From NCBI GenBank assembly GCA_963825445.1, contig CAWGTM010000020.1, positions 124,001-188,000 on the forward strand: DNA of 64,000 bases, given 5' to 3'. This document shows positions 1 to 8,129 of this stretch, piece after piece. Both the position numbers and the translations under genes were made by a program. The notes beneath the pieces were generated by a model, which was not told the DNA's origin, did no database searches, and was given only the letters and a program-made list of their open reading frames with translations. The first letter of the stretch is position 1, and the number at the start of each line of letters is the position of its first letter. The stretch is from Actinophytocola sp963825445 (GTDB lineage Bacteria > Actinomycetota > Actinomycetes > Mycobacteriales > Pseudonocardiaceae).

Positions 1-625
1 TGTAGCGCTCCAGCAGGGCGCGCTTGGTCTCGTCGGTCGGCTCGACCACGTCGTCCTGCGTGGGTGCCACCTCGTCGAGCTGGGCGCGGGCCCGCTGCAG
101 CGCGCTGTTCACGGCGGCCGTCGTGGTGTCGAGCAGCTCGGCCACCTCGGCGGCCTTCCACGCGAGGACGTCGCGGAAGATCAGCACGGCCCGCTGCTTG
201 GGGGCCAGGTGCTGCAGGGCGGCGATGAACGCGAGCCGCATGCTCTCCCGGGACGCCACGATGGCCGCCGGGTCCTCCGCGTCGCTCGGCATCGGTTCGA
301 GCCAGGGCACCTCGTCGCGGATCTCGAGCGGTTGCCCGCCGCCTTCGCTCGGCCCGCCGAGCCCGGTGGGCAGCGGACGTCGGCCGCGCCCCTCGATGGC
401 CGTGAGGCAGGCGCTGGTGGCGATGCGGTACAGCCAGGTTCGCAGGGTCGAGCGGCCCTCGAACCGGTCGAACGCGCGCCAGGCCCGCAGGTAGGTCTCC
501 TGCACCAGGTCCTCGGCGTCGTGCACCGAGCCGAGCATGCGGTAGCAGTGCGCGAGCAGCTCACGTCGGTACGGGTCGGCCTGGGAGAGAAAGTCAGGCT
601 CCACCGGCCGGTCGGCGACGGTCAC
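1..625 (-). CDS. ECF sigma factor (SigG/TIGR02960-like), 3' end outside window
   Basis: About 208 residues of an extracytoplasmic-function sigma factor are present; the gene runs off the left edge. Sigma region 2 is seen early (LLAHCYRMLGSVHDAEDLVQET, here split for length: LLAHCYRMLGS then VHDAEDLVQET). Region 4 follows (LAPKQRAVLIFRD, then an HTH with AAEVAELL and AAVNSALQRARA). The last visible residues (ETKRALLERY) begin a C-terminal extension. In the SigG/TIGR02960 group this is a SnoaL-like domain, which I infer but cannot see. GTG at 625 is chosen because AGGGGA lies about 8 bases upstream. No anti-sigma gene is visible. Its targets are unknown. Confidence 0.85.
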   Translation of the reverse strand, partial: MTVADRPVEPDFLSQADPYRRELLAHCYRMLGSVHDAEDLVQETYLRAWRAFDRFEGRSTLRTWLYRIATSACLTAIEGRGRRPLPTGLGGPSEGGGQPLEIRDEVPWLEPMPSDAEDPAAIVASRESMRLAFIAALQHLAPKQRAVLIFRDVLAWKAAEVAELLDTTTAAVNSALQRARAQLDEVAPTQDDVVEPTDETKRALLERY

Positions 626-739
626 GTCGGTTTCCCCTCTCGCGGTTACCAGTACAGACCCGTTGGCGGACCGAAACTCATCGGTACCCCGCGAGCTTTC
701 CATTTGCGAGCAGCATGGTGGTTCGGGTTGGGTGGCCGG

Positions 740-964
740 GTGACCGACACCCCGATCTCGCCGACGGTGAAGACCGTGTGCCACGGCTGTCGCCAGTTGA
801 CGCAGGTCCGCGCCGACGACGGCGACATTCGCCCCATGATCATCCCCGGCTCGGGATCCGTGTGGTCCGACAAGTCGCCGGGCGGCATGGTCGAGGTCCC
901 GTGCCCGGTCTGCGGCGAGGGCGAGGACCCCGGCTGGCTCCCGGGCTTCGTACCACCGGTCTAG
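740..964 (+). CDS. small hypothetical protein with two CxxC pairs
   Basis: A 74-residue protein divergent from the sigma factor. It carries CHGC near residue 15 and CPVC near residue 57, a spacing typical of a small zinc ribbon, and ends in a Pro/Gly-rich tail. GTG at 740 is the only sensible start after the antisense of the sigma gene ends, but no clear ribosome binding site precedes it. Function is unknown; zinc binding is an inference from the cysteines. Confidence 0.5.
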   Translation: MTDTPISPTVKTVCHGCRQLTQVRADDGDIRPMIIPGSGSVWSDKSPGGMVEVPCPVCGEGEDPGWLPGFVPPV

Positions 965-967
965 TCA

Positions 968-1062
968 GCGAGTCGTACGTTACGAACAGCGAGTCGTAAG
1001 AAACCGGGTCGGCGCACTCATGTCCGGACGGTACGACTCAGTGTCGAAACGGTACGACTCGC
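968..1062. repeat. four copies of GCGAGTCGTA in inverted arrangement
   Basis: GCGAGTCGTA occurs at 968-977 and 989-998. Its complement TACGACTC(GC) occurs at 1032-1039 and 1053-1062. The two forward and two reverse copies can pair as nested stems between the convergent 3' ends of the small gene at 740-964 and the gene at 1070-1417. This fits a bidirectional terminator. A dispersed repeat element is the alternative. Confidence 0.6.
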
Positions 1063-1069
1063 GGGCCGG

Positions 1070-1417
1070 TCAGGCGGCGCGGCGGGCGGCGAACATGCTG
1101 GCCGTGCACGCGGAGACCAGTTGCGCGTCGGTGCGGCTGCGGGGGCCGCGGTGGCAGCCGGGGCAGTGCAGCGTGACCGTGGCGGTGACCTCGTCCGTCA
1201 CCACCGCCAGGTCGCGCCGGCAGGGACGGCACCGGCGGAAGCCCGCGTGCACCGCGCTGTGCAGGCACTCGTGGATCCAGCGGCGGTGCTCCGAGCAGGT
1301 CATCCGGTCCAGCGTGTCCAGCCAGCCGGTGTCCTCGGCGTGGTCCTCGGCGACGAGCGCGTCGGCCAGGGCGGACATCCGATGGGTGGTGAGTGTGGTG
1401 GTCAGTGAGGTTGTCAT
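1070..1417 (-). CDS. hypothetical cysteine- and histidine-rich protein
   Basis: A 115-residue protein. The central part has a CSEH...CLH motif, then CRPC near residue 67 and CPGC near residue 90, so a zinc-binding fold is plausible. The N-terminus is Thr-rich, and an amphipathic stretch follows. ATG at 1417 is chosen because GAGGGGA lies upstream at suitable spacing. No family is recognised. It is transcribed in the same direction as the YdeI-like gene upstream, about 80 bases away. Confidence 0.6.
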   Translation of the reverse strand: MTTSLTTTLTTHRMSALADALVAEDHAEDTGWLDTLDRMTCSEHRRWIHECLHSAVHAGFRRCRPCRRDLAVVTDEVTATVTLHCPGCHRGPRSRTDAQLVSACTASMFAARRAA

Positions 1418-1496
1418 GGTGTCCGTCCCCTCGTTGCTTGCTCGACATGGATACGTCGAACCAGGGACGGTCGGTTCGACACATCGGCGAAAAACT

Positions 1497-1946
1497 TCAG
1501 CGGGCCTTGCCCTCGCGTAGCAGGGCCACCGACTTGTCGATTCGCCGCTGCCGGGTCTCGGCCGTCTTCGCGCCCTCGACGTTGAGCACGTGCCAGCGCT
1601 TGTTGCTGTAGGAGATGCTGTCGAAGAACGTGCGGGCCGCGCCGTCCGCGTCGAGTGCGGCGGCCAGGTCGGCCGGCACCTCCACCTCACGAATCTCGGT
1701 GTCCAGCTCCACCGTCACGTCGACCTCGTCGCCGGCCGCCACGCCGGCAGCCGTCCGGTGCTCCGCGCTCAGCGGTACCAGGAACCGGCCGTCCCTGGTG
1801 GCCACCGTGGTGCGGTAGGTGTGCGCACCGACCGTGATCTTCACCGTCGGCTTCTTCCCGGAGCCGAGCTGCTCGACGACGTCGGCGGGAACCTCGATGC
1901 CGGTGGCGGTCCTGCCACCCAGCTCGACGGTGCCGCGGAACTTCAC
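1497..1946 (-). CDS. DUF1905 / YdeI-OmpD-associated protein
   Basis: 149 residues. The N-terminal part (residues 1-95) is a DUF1905 beta-barrel: it opens MKFRGTVELGG and continues with a KPTVKITVGAHTYR strand. The C-terminal part (residues 100-149) is the YdeI/OmpD-associated helical segment, ending in ETRQRRIDKSVALLREG. Family members are small cytosolic proteins of uncertain role, sometimes linked to bacteriocin protection. The start is supported by GGGGAGG just upstream. That ribosome binding site overlaps one arm of a strong hairpin at 1955-1994. Confidence 0.8.
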   Translation of the reverse strand: MKFRGTVELGGRTATGIEVPADVVEQLGSGKKPTVKITVGAHTYRTTVATRDGRFLVPLSAEHRTAAGVAAGDEVDVTVELDTEIREVEVPADLAAALDADGAARTFFDSISYSNKRWHVLNVEGAKTAETRQRRIDKSVALLREGKAR

Positions 1947-1954
1947 GACGGCCT

Positions 1955-1994
1955 CCCCAGGTCAGGTCAGCGGGAGCATAAACCTGACCTGGGG
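1955..1994 (-). terminator. 13-bp perfect hairpin between proline-rich gene and YdeI-like gene
   Basis: CCCCAGGTCAGGT at 1955-1967 pairs perfectly with ACCTGACCTGGGG at 1982-1994 across a 14-base loop. It lies 9 bases after the stop of the proline-rich protein gene and so can end the encapsulin operon. The left arm also covers the ribosome binding site of the downstream YdeI-like gene, so it could mask translation of read-through mRNA. Confidence 0.7.
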
Positions 1995-2003
1995 GCCGGC
2001 GCC

Positions 2004-2516
2004 TCACCGATGTCGTGACGCGCGTGCCGCCACCGCGCCCGCGCCCAGGATCAGGAGCAGCGCGGTCAGGCCCCAGCGTCTCTTCTCGTCCGTCGCGTCC
2101 TGGGTGGAGCCCGCACCCGTCACCACCATCGGCTCCCGGTCCCGGCCGCCGGTCGTGGTGGCCGACGGTGCCTGCGGAGGCGGCGGCGCGACCGAGGTGG
2201 CGGTGGTGGTGGTGGTGGTGGGTGGCGGCTGCGCGCGGGTGGGGAGCGGGTCCGGCGCCGGGGCGGCCGCCGCCGGCGGCGGGTCCTCGGCCCGTGGGGG
2301 CGCCTCCCGTTCCGGCACGGGCGGGACCGTGGTGGGAGCGGGAGGTGGCGGCGGGTCGGTCGTGGGGGGAGGCGGTGGCGGCGGCTGTGTCGTGGTGGGC
2401 GGGGGCGCCGGCGGTGGCCCACACGTGCACTTCGCGGCATCGAGGATCGGCACCGAGATCGCTACACAGATGCTGATCAGCAAGGTCAGCTTGATCCGGA
2501 CCAGACATCTGATCAT
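2004..2516 (-). CDS. proline/threonine-rich membrane-anchored protein
   Basis: 170 residues. A short hydrophobic N-terminal segment (RIKLTLLISICVAISVPIL) is followed by a CTC pair. A long low-complexity part of Pro and Thr runs fills roughly residues 28-125. A second hydrophobic segment lies near the C-terminus (GLTALLLILGAGAVAA) with a basic tail (ARASRHR). This fits a secreted linker held in the membrane by its C-terminus. The ATG overlaps the stop of the DUF4239 gene by ATGA, so the two are translationally coupled and it is the last gene of the encapsulin/MEP operon. Low complexity prevents a family assignment. Confidence 0.7.
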   Translation of the reverse strand: MIRCLVRIKLTLLISICVAISVPILDAAKCTCGPPPAPPPTTTQPPPPPPPTTDPPPPPAPTTVPPVPEREAPPRAEDPPPAAAAPAPDPLPTRAQPPPTTTTTTATSVAPPPPQAPSATTTGGRDREPMVVTGAGSTQDATDEKRRWGLTALLLILGAGAVAARASRHR

Positions 2517-3274
2517 CGCAACCGCTCCAGCGCCGACTCGAACGCCGTCGGTTCCACCCGCACCCCACCGGAGTACGGGTTCTGCAGCTCCGAGGTCGCG
2601 TACAGGAGCAGCGTCATGGTGGCCGTCAGGATCGACACGATGAGGATGTGGGTCGCCGGCCGGGGTCCACCGAACAGCACCGGCAGCGCGATCGCCATCA
2701 CGGCCCCCGCCAGCATGGCGAACCACACGACCGAGCTGACCCCGGCGCTGGACGCGGTGTTCAGCCGGTCCTGCCGCTCCTGGTACACCTGCCACAGGTG
2801 GTTGGCCGCTTCGATCTTGCGGTCGGTGGACCACGCGTCGGTGGTGGCCGACGTCGCCACCACGCGCCGCAGGTCCTCCAGCCGGTTCCAGCCGTCACCG
2901 CCGATCGCCGTTCCGTCCCGCATGTGCGGCCACTCGTCGGAGATCACGGTCTCCGCATACTCCCGCGCCAGCGGCACGATCTCCGTCCGCACCGGCTCGG
3001 GCAGCGACTCGGCCGCCCACACTGCCGCCACCAGGTTGTCCGCCTCCGAGTACGAGCCGTCCTCCGCCGCCCCCGCCTGGTCGAACAGGGAGATCAGCAC
3101 GAACGCCACGAGCACCGCCTGCAGACCGCCGACCAGCGTGAAGACCTGGCCGGCGGCGTCGTTGTTCTCCACGGTGCCATCGGTGGCGCCGATACGGCGC
3201 ACCAGATAGGCGACCAGCGCCGCGATGAGCGCGGCGCCGGCGACCCATAACAGGCCGTTGACATAAATGCTCAT
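2513..3274 (-). CDS. DUF4239 (bestrophin-like) membrane protein
   Basis: 253 residues with two N-terminal membrane helices (GLLWVAGAALIAALVAYLV and FTLVGGLQAVLVAFVLISLF). A charged central helical domain with conserved EADNLVAAVWAAESLP spans about residues 75-175. Two C-terminal helices follow (WFAMLAGAVMAIALPVLF and THILIVSILTATMTLLLYA). This layout is that of DUF4239 proteins, whose role is unknown. It starts 8 bases after the ispG stop with no terminator between, so it is probably co-transcribed with the isoprenoid genes. Why a membrane protein belongs there is unknown. Confidence 0.75.
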   Translation of the reverse strand: MSIYVNGLLWVAGAALIAALVAYLVRRIGATDGTVENNDAAGQVFTLVGGLQAVLVAFVLISLFDQAGAAEDGSYSEADNLVAAVWAAESLPEPVRTEIVPLAREYAETVISDEWPHMRDGTAIGGDGWNRLEDLRRVVATSATTDAWSTDRKIEAANHLWQVYQERQDRLNTASSAGVSSVVWFAMLAGAVMAIALPVLFGGPRPATHILIVSILTATMTLLLYATSELQNPYSGGVRVEPTAFESALERLR

Positions 3275-3282
3275 GTGGTTCT

Positions 3283-4392
3283 CTATTCGGTCGGGTCGGT
3301 CCAGTCCCTCTTGAGCGCTTCCTCGAGCAGCGTTTCCACGATCCGGCTCTCCGGCACCGTCCGGATCACCTTGCCCCGCACGAAGATCTGCCCCTTGCCG
3401 TTCCCCGACGACACCCCGAGGTCGGCCTCACGCGCCTCACCCGGCCCGTTCACCACGCACCCCATGACCGCGATCCGAAGCGGTGTCTCGAATCCGTCGA
3501 ACGCGGCGGTCACCTGTTCGGCGAGCTTGTAGACGTCGACCTGTGCGCGCCCGCACGACGGGCACGACACGATCTCCAGCCGGCGCGGGCGAAGGCCGAG
3601 CGACTCGAGGATGGCGGCGCCGACCTTCACCTCCTCGACGGGCGGCGCGGACAGCGAAACCCTGATGGTGTCGCCGATCCCGTCGGCCAGCAGCACCCCG
3701 AACGCGACGGCCGACTTGATGGTGCCCTGGAACCGGGGCCCGGCCTCGGTGACGCCGAGGTGCAGCGGGTAGTCGCACTGCTCGGCCAACTGCCGGTAGG
3801 CGGCGATCATCACCACCGGGTCGTGGTGTTTCACCGACAGCTTCAGGTCGGTGAACCCGTGTTCGGCGAACAGCGAGCACTCCCACAGCGCCGACTCGAC
3901 CAGCGCCTCGGGCGTCGCCTTGCCGTACTTGGCGAGCAGCCGCGCGTCGAGCGAACCCGCGTTCACGCCGATCCGGATGGACACGCCCGCATCGCCGGCC
4001 GCACGGGCGATCTCCGCCACCTTGTCGTCGAACTTCTTGATGTTGCCGGGATTCACGCGCACGGCCGCGCACCCGGCGTCGATCGCCGCGAACACGTACT
4101 TCGGCTGGAAGTGGATGTCGGCGATCACGGGAATGGGTGACTTCCTCGCGATGGCGGGCAGTGCCTCGGCGTCGTCGGCCGACGGCACGGCCACCCGTAC
4201 GATCTGGCACCCGGCGGCGGTCAGCTCGGCGATCTGCTGGAGCGTGGCGTCCACATCGGACGTGAGCGTGGTGGTCATCGACTGCACGGTCACCGGCGCG
4301 TCCCCGCCGACCGGCACGCTGCCGACCATCACCTGCCGCGAACGCCGCCGTTTGCGTGCCGGCGCGGGAAGTCCGAGGTTGATGGTGGTCAT
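3283..4392 (-). CDS. ispG: 4-hydroxy-3-methylbut-2-en-1-yl diphosphate synthase (flavodoxin)
   Basis: 369 residues, the usual length of bacterial single-TIM-barrel IspG. It converts MEcPP to HMBPP, the penultimate MEP-pathway step, using a [4Fe-4S] cluster. The cluster ligands are visible as CPSC (C277, C280) and GCVVNGPGE (C312, with E319 as the fourth ligand). The TIM barrel is recognisable from VTVQSMTTTLT near residue 35 and the VRVNPGNI motif near 112. The ATG overlaps the dxs stop (ATGA), so dxs and ispG are coupled. Operon context suggests a dedicated copy; a housekeeping copy may lie elsewhere. Confidence 0.95.
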   Translation of the reverse strand: MTTINLGLPAPARKRRRSRQVMVGSVPVGGDAPVTVQSMTTTLTSDVDATLQQIAELTAAGCQIVRVAVPSADDAEALPAIARKSPIPVIADIHFQPKYVFAAIDAGCAAVRVNPGNIKKFDDKVAEIARAAGDAGVSIRIGVNAGSLDARLLAKYGKATPEALVESALWECSLFAEHGFTDLKLSVKHHDPVVMIAAYRQLAEQCDYPLHLGVTEAGPRFQGTIKSAVAFGVLLADGIGDTIRVSLSAPPVEEVKVGAAILESLGLRPRRLEIVSCPSCGRAQVDVYKLAEQVTAAFDGFETPLRIAVMGCVVNGPGEAREADLGVSSGNGKGQIFVRGKVIRTVPESRIVETLLEEALKRDWTDPTE

Positions 4393-6110
4393 CCCGCCAC
4401 CTCCACGCCGAGCTTCGCGAGTCGCTTGAGGACGGTCGTGGCGATGCCGCTCGGGTCGAGCCCGTGGGCGCGCAGGATCTCGTCCCGCGTGGCGTGCGGC
4501 AGGAAGGCGTTGGGCAGTGCGAAGGTCGCGGCACAGGTCCGTTCCCCGGTGGCGGCCAATGCCTGGGCCAGCCGCCCGCCGAGCGCGCCGGGCGCCGTGG
4601 TGTCCTCCACGCAGAGCACCAGCCGGTGCGACGCGGCCAGCTTCACGAGACCGGCGTCCAGCGGTGTCGTCCACTGTGGATCCACGACCGTGACGGGCAC
4701 GCCGTGACGGGACAGTTCGCTCGCCGCCGCGAGACACGCGCCCACCAGCGGGCCGACGCCGACCAGCAACACGTCCGCCAGGGCGTGTTCGTGCAGCACG
4801 TCGTAGCCGATGGTTCTGCGCAGCGCCGGCAGATCCGGCCCGGCCGTCGCCTTCGGATAGCGGATCACGGTCGGGCCGTCGTGGGTGTTCACGGCCGTGC
4901 GCAACAGTTCCCGCAGCGTGGCCGGGTCGCGGGGAGCGGCGATCCGGATGCCCGGCACGGTCGGCAGCACCGAGGCGTCCCACATGCCGTGGTGGCTCGG
5001 GCCGTCCGGCCCGGTCACCCCGGCGCGGTCGAGGACGAACGTCACGGGCAGCCGGTGCAGCGCCACGTCCATGAGAACCTGGTCGTAGGCGCGGGACAGG
5101 AACGTGGCGTAGATGGCGACCACCGGGTGCATCCCGCCCATGGCGAGCCCCGCGGCCGACGTGACCGCGTGCTGCTCGGCGATCCCCACGTCGAACGTCC
5201 GCTCGGGGAACCGGGCGGCGAACCGGCCGAGCCCGGCGGGCAACGTCATGGCCGCCGTCAGGCACACCACGTCGGACCGCTCGGCGCCGATCTCCTCGAT
5301 GGTCCGCTCGAAAACCGACGTCCAACTCGGTCCACCGCCAGAGGAAGCCGGCCCGACGGCGTGCATGCGGTCGGCCTCGTCCTGTTCGGCCGGGAGGTGA
5401 CCCTTGCCCTTGACAGTGCGGCAGTGGATCACCACCGGCCGGTTCAGCGCGACCGCCTCACGCAGGGTTGCTTCCACCGCGACGATGTCGTGCCCGTCGA
5501 TCGGACCGAGATACGCGAGCCCGAGTAACTCGAACACCGTCGGCCCACCATTCTCGGTGAGGTGGGCGGCGATGCCCCCGACCGTCGGCGCGTACGAACG
5601 CGTGTTGTCGTTCAGCACGATGATCACCGGCCGGTCGGGCGCGGCCGCCAGGTTGTTGAGCGCCTCCCAACACATGCCGCCGGTGAGCGCGCCGTCCCCG
5701 ACCACCGCCACCACCCGCCGGTCCTCGCCACGCAACTGGCACGCCTTGGCCAGACCGTCGGCATAGGACAGTGCGGTGGACGCGTGCGAGTTCTCCACCA
5801 GGTCATGGGGAGACTCCGTACGCGACGGATATCCCGACACCCCACCGGACTGGCGCAGGCCGTCGAAAGCGCCCGCGCGCCCGGTGAGTATCTTGTGGAC
5901 ATACGTCTGGTGCCCGGTGTCGAACAGCAACACGTCGCGTGGCGAGTCGAAGACCCGGTGCAGCGCGATGGTCAGCTCCACCACACCCAGGTTCGGCCCG
6001 AGATGGCCGCCCGTGCGGGAGACCTTCTCGATGAGGAACTCCCGGATCTCGGCGGCCAGGTCCTCGAGTTCCACTGTGGACAGCTCGGAGAGCGCGGTGG
6101 GTGGGATCAT
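4389..6110 (-). CDS. dxs: compact 1-deoxy-D-xylulose-5-phosphate synthase
   Basis: 573 residues, against about 620-650 for usual Dxs. It condenses pyruvate and glyceraldehyde 3-phosphate with thiamine diphosphate, the entry step of the MEP pathway. Visible signatures are GHLGPNLGVVELT near 35, the ThDP motif GDGALTGG (138-145) with NDN near 167, the catalytic Glu in GIAEQHAV (E312), and DRAGVTGPDGPSHHG. The shortfall is mainly one place: after GGIAAHL (178-184) the chain passes directly into TENGGPTVFELLG, omitting the roughly 45-50-residue loop seen in other Dxs. The reading frame is intact. It overlaps ispH and ispG by 4 bases each. Confidence 0.95.
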   Translation of the reverse strand: MIPPTALSELSTVELEDLAAEIREFLIEKVSRTGGHLGPNLGVVELTIALHRVFDSPRDVLLFDTGHQTYVHKILTGRAGAFDGLRQSGGVSGYPSRTESPHDLVENSHASTALSYADGLAKACQLRGEDRRVVAVVGDGALTGGMCWEALNNLAAAPDRPVIIVLNDNTRSYAPTVGGIAAHLTENGGPTVFELLGLAYLGPIDGHDIVAVEATLREAVALNRPVVIHCRTVKGKGHLPAEQDEADRMHAVGPASSGGGPSWTSVFERTIEEIGAERSDVVCLTAAMTLPAGLGRFAARFPERTFDVGIAEQHAVTSAAGLAMGGMHPVVAIYATFLSRAYDQVLMDVALHRLPVTFVLDRAGVTGPDGPSHHGMWDASVLPTVPGIRIAAPRDPATLRELLRTAVNTHDGPTVIRYPKATAGPDLPALRRTIGYDVLHEHALADVLLVGVGPLVGACLAAASELSRHGVPVTVVDPQWTTPLDAGLVKLAASHRLVLCVEDTTAPGALGGRLAQALAATGERTCAATFALPNAFLPHATRDEILRAHGLDPSGIATTVLKRLAKLGVEVAG

Positions 6111-7042
6111 GACGGCCGCACCGCGAGTGGGAGTGTGAAGTGGATGGTCTCGGTGGCCGTTCGCCGCTCCACCAAGGTGTCCGGGGCAAGCATGGCCAAC
6201 ACGTCGTCCACCAGCCGGGGCGGGGCCGACGCTCCTGCTGTCAGCCCCACCACCTGTGCCCCGACCAGCCATTCCGGTCTGATGTCACCGGCGTCGTCGA
6301 TCAGGTACGCCGGCGTGCCACCACGTCTGGACAACTCCACCAGCCGGACCGAGTTCGACGAGTTCGTGGAGCCCACCACCAGGACCACGTCCGCCTCGGC
6401 CGCGATGGCGGTCAGCGCGTGCTGTCGGTTGGTGGTGGCGTAACAGATGTCGTCGGACGTCGGCCCGCGCAGGGCGGGGAACCGGGCCCGCAGCACGTCG
6501 AGGATGTCCCGCGTCTCGTCCATGGCGAGCGTCGTCTGGGTCAGATAGGACAGTCGCGTGGGGTCGGGCACCTCGACCACCCGGGCGAACTCCACGTCCG
6601 GCACGAGGATCGTGTGCGACGGCGCCTCACCCATGGTGCCCTCCACCTCCTCGTGCCCCTCGTGCCCGACGAGCAGCACCGTGTCGCCCCGGCCGGCGAA
6701 CCGCCGTGCTTCCGCGTGGACCTTCGTGACCAGCGGGCAGGTCGCGTCGATCACCCGCAGCTCCCGGCGCTGTGCCTCGGTCCGCACGGCCGGTGAGACA
6801 CCGTGCGCGGAGAACACCACGGTGGCGCCGGTTGGCACCTCGGTCAGCTCGTCCACGAACACCGCGCCGCGCTCCTCCAGGTCCGCGACCACGTGCGCGT
6901 TGTGCACGATCTGCTTGCGCACGTAGACCGGCCGGCCGCGCTGGACCAACGCGTGCTCGACGATCTCGATGGCCCGCTCGACGCCCGCGCAGAACGAACG
7001 CGGCGCGGCGAGCAGGACGGTACGGGGATCCGGGGAGGGCAT
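6107..7042 (-). CDS. ispH: 4-hydroxy-3-methylbut-2-enyl diphosphate reductase
   Basis: 311 residues. IspH reduces HMBPP to IPP and DMAPP, the last MEP step, with an iron-sulfur cluster. The three cluster cysteines are in SFCAGVERA (C18), DATCPLV (C102) and DDICYATTNRQ (C200). The substrate-binding HEGHEEVEGTMGE and GSTNSSNS motifs are also present. ATG at 7042 has AGGAG about 8 bases upstream. It lies 48 bases after the polyprenyl synthase and overlaps dxs by ATGA. It feeds both substrates to the neighbouring prenyl synthase. Confidence 0.95.
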   Translation of the reverse strand: MPSPDPRTVLLAAPRSFCAGVERAIEIVEHALVQRGRPVYVRKQIVHNAHVVADLEERGAVFVDELTEVPTGATVVFSAHGVSPAVRTEAQRRELRVIDATCPLVTKVHAEARRFAGRGDTVLLVGHEGHEEVEGTMGEAPSHTILVPDVEFARVVEVPDPTRLSYLTQTTLAMDETRDILDVLRARFPALRGPTSDDICYATTNRQHALTAIAAEADVVLVVGSTNSSNSVRLVELSRRGGTPAYLIDDAGDIRPEWLVGAQVVGLTAGASAPPRLVDDVLAMLAPDTLVERRTATETIHFTLPLAVRPS

Positions 7043-7090
7043 GCGGGTGCTCCTGTGCTCGTCCGGTCGGGGGATCGGGCGGGGCGTATC

Positions 7091-8128
7091 TCAGTGATCG
7101 CGACGGGTGACCAGCCGGGCCAGACCGACCAGCTCGGCCGCGGCCGGGGTGCTGCCGACGGAATCCAGCAGCCGCACCGCGTCCGTGTACAACCCGTCGG
7201 CCTGTGTCTGGCTGCGGGCCCGGCCACCCGCCCGCTCGACCAGTTCGGCCGCGCGGGCGAGTTCGCCTTCGAGCAGTGGACCCTCCCGAGCGAACAGCTC
7301 GGCCAGTTCCCGACCGGCCGGGGTGCCCGAGGTCAACGCGGCCACCACCGGCAGGGACTTCTTGCGGTTGCGCAGATCCGAGTACACCGGCTTGCCGGTG
7401 GTCGCCGGATCTCCCCAGATGCCCAGCAGATCGTCCACGTGCTGGTAGGCGAGCCCGAGATGTTCGCCGAACGCCCGCATCCGAGCCACCCGGTCCTGGT
7501 CGGCGCCACCGAAGAACGCGCCGAGCGCACACGCGCATCCCATGAGGGCCGCGGTCTTCGCGGCCGCCATGCCCTCGCATTCCGCGAGGTCCACCGTGGA
7601 CCGTTGCTCGAACGCCACGTCCGCGCACTGCCCGTCGACCAGTTCCTGCACGGACGCGCTGAGCATCCGCATGCCCGGCCCGGCGCCCGGGTGCCCGCTG
7701 GCGGCGAGCACGTCGAGCGCGAGCGTCAGCAGCGAGTCACCCGCCAGGATGGCCGCGCCGACCCCGAACAGGGTCCACGCGGTCGGCCGGTGCCGCCGGG
7801 TGGCGTCGCCGTCCATCACGTCGTCGTGCAGCAGCGAGAAGTTGTGCACCAGCTCCACCGCGCATGCTGCCGAGATCGCCTGGTGCGGTGAGCCCCCCGC
7901 GGCTCCCGCGCTCAGCATTGTCAGTGCCGGCCGTACGGCCTTACCGGCTCCGTTCTGGATCCCGCGTCCGCCGTGCTGGTCCCACCAGCCGAGGTGGTAG
8001 CCGGCGATGCGCCGCATGGACGCGGGCAGCGTGTCGACCGCCGCGCGCAGCGCCGGATCGACGAGATCCCTGCTCCACGCCAGGCTTTCGCGCGCCGTTC
8101 GGTGTTCGGTCATGTCGGGGGCGGCCAT
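7091..8128 (-). CDS. polyprenyl diphosphate synthase, candidate encapsulin cargo
   Basis: 345 residues, trans-isoprenyl diphosphate synthase family: it adds IPP to an allylic diphosphate. The first Asp-rich motif is DDVMD (102-106) and the second is DDLLGIWGD (232-240). The basic residues K63 and R66 (KAVRPALT) and RRHRP sit where substrate diphosphate is held. Phe97 lies five residues before the first Asp motif, a position that affects chain length, but product length cannot be called. The first 30 or so residues are poorly conserved and charged; in family 2 encapsulin cargo such an N-terminus often targets the shell. Only one base separates it from the second shell gene. An alternative start is ATG 8113. 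Confidence 0.92.
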   Translation of the reverse strand: MAAPDMTEHRTARESLAWSRDLVDPALRAAVDTLPASMRRIAGYHLGWWDQHGGRGIQNGAGKAVRPALTMLSAGAAGGSPHQAISAACAVELVHNFSLLHDDVMDGDATRRHRPTAWTLFGVGAAILAGDSLLTLALDVLAASGHPGAGPGMRMLSASVQELVDGQCADVAFEQRSTVDLAECEGMAAAKTAALMGCACALGAFFGGADQDRVARMRAFGEHLGLAYQHVDDLLGIWGDPATTGKPVYSDLRNRKKSLPVVAALTSGTPAGRELAELFAREGPLLEGELARAAELVERAGGRARSQTQADGLYTDAVRLLDSVGSTPAAAELVGLARLVTRRDH

Positions 8129-8129
8129 G

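Noticed and set aside
2195..2222. GTG trinucleotide run as a possible microsatellite
   Set aside because: It encodes the Thr/Pro tract of the proline-rich protein on the opposite strand and needs no separate explanation.
2120..2440. Arg/Pro- and Gly/Val-rich open frames opposite the proline-rich gene
   Set aside because: They are other-frame shadows of the Pro/Thr low-complexity coding sequence.
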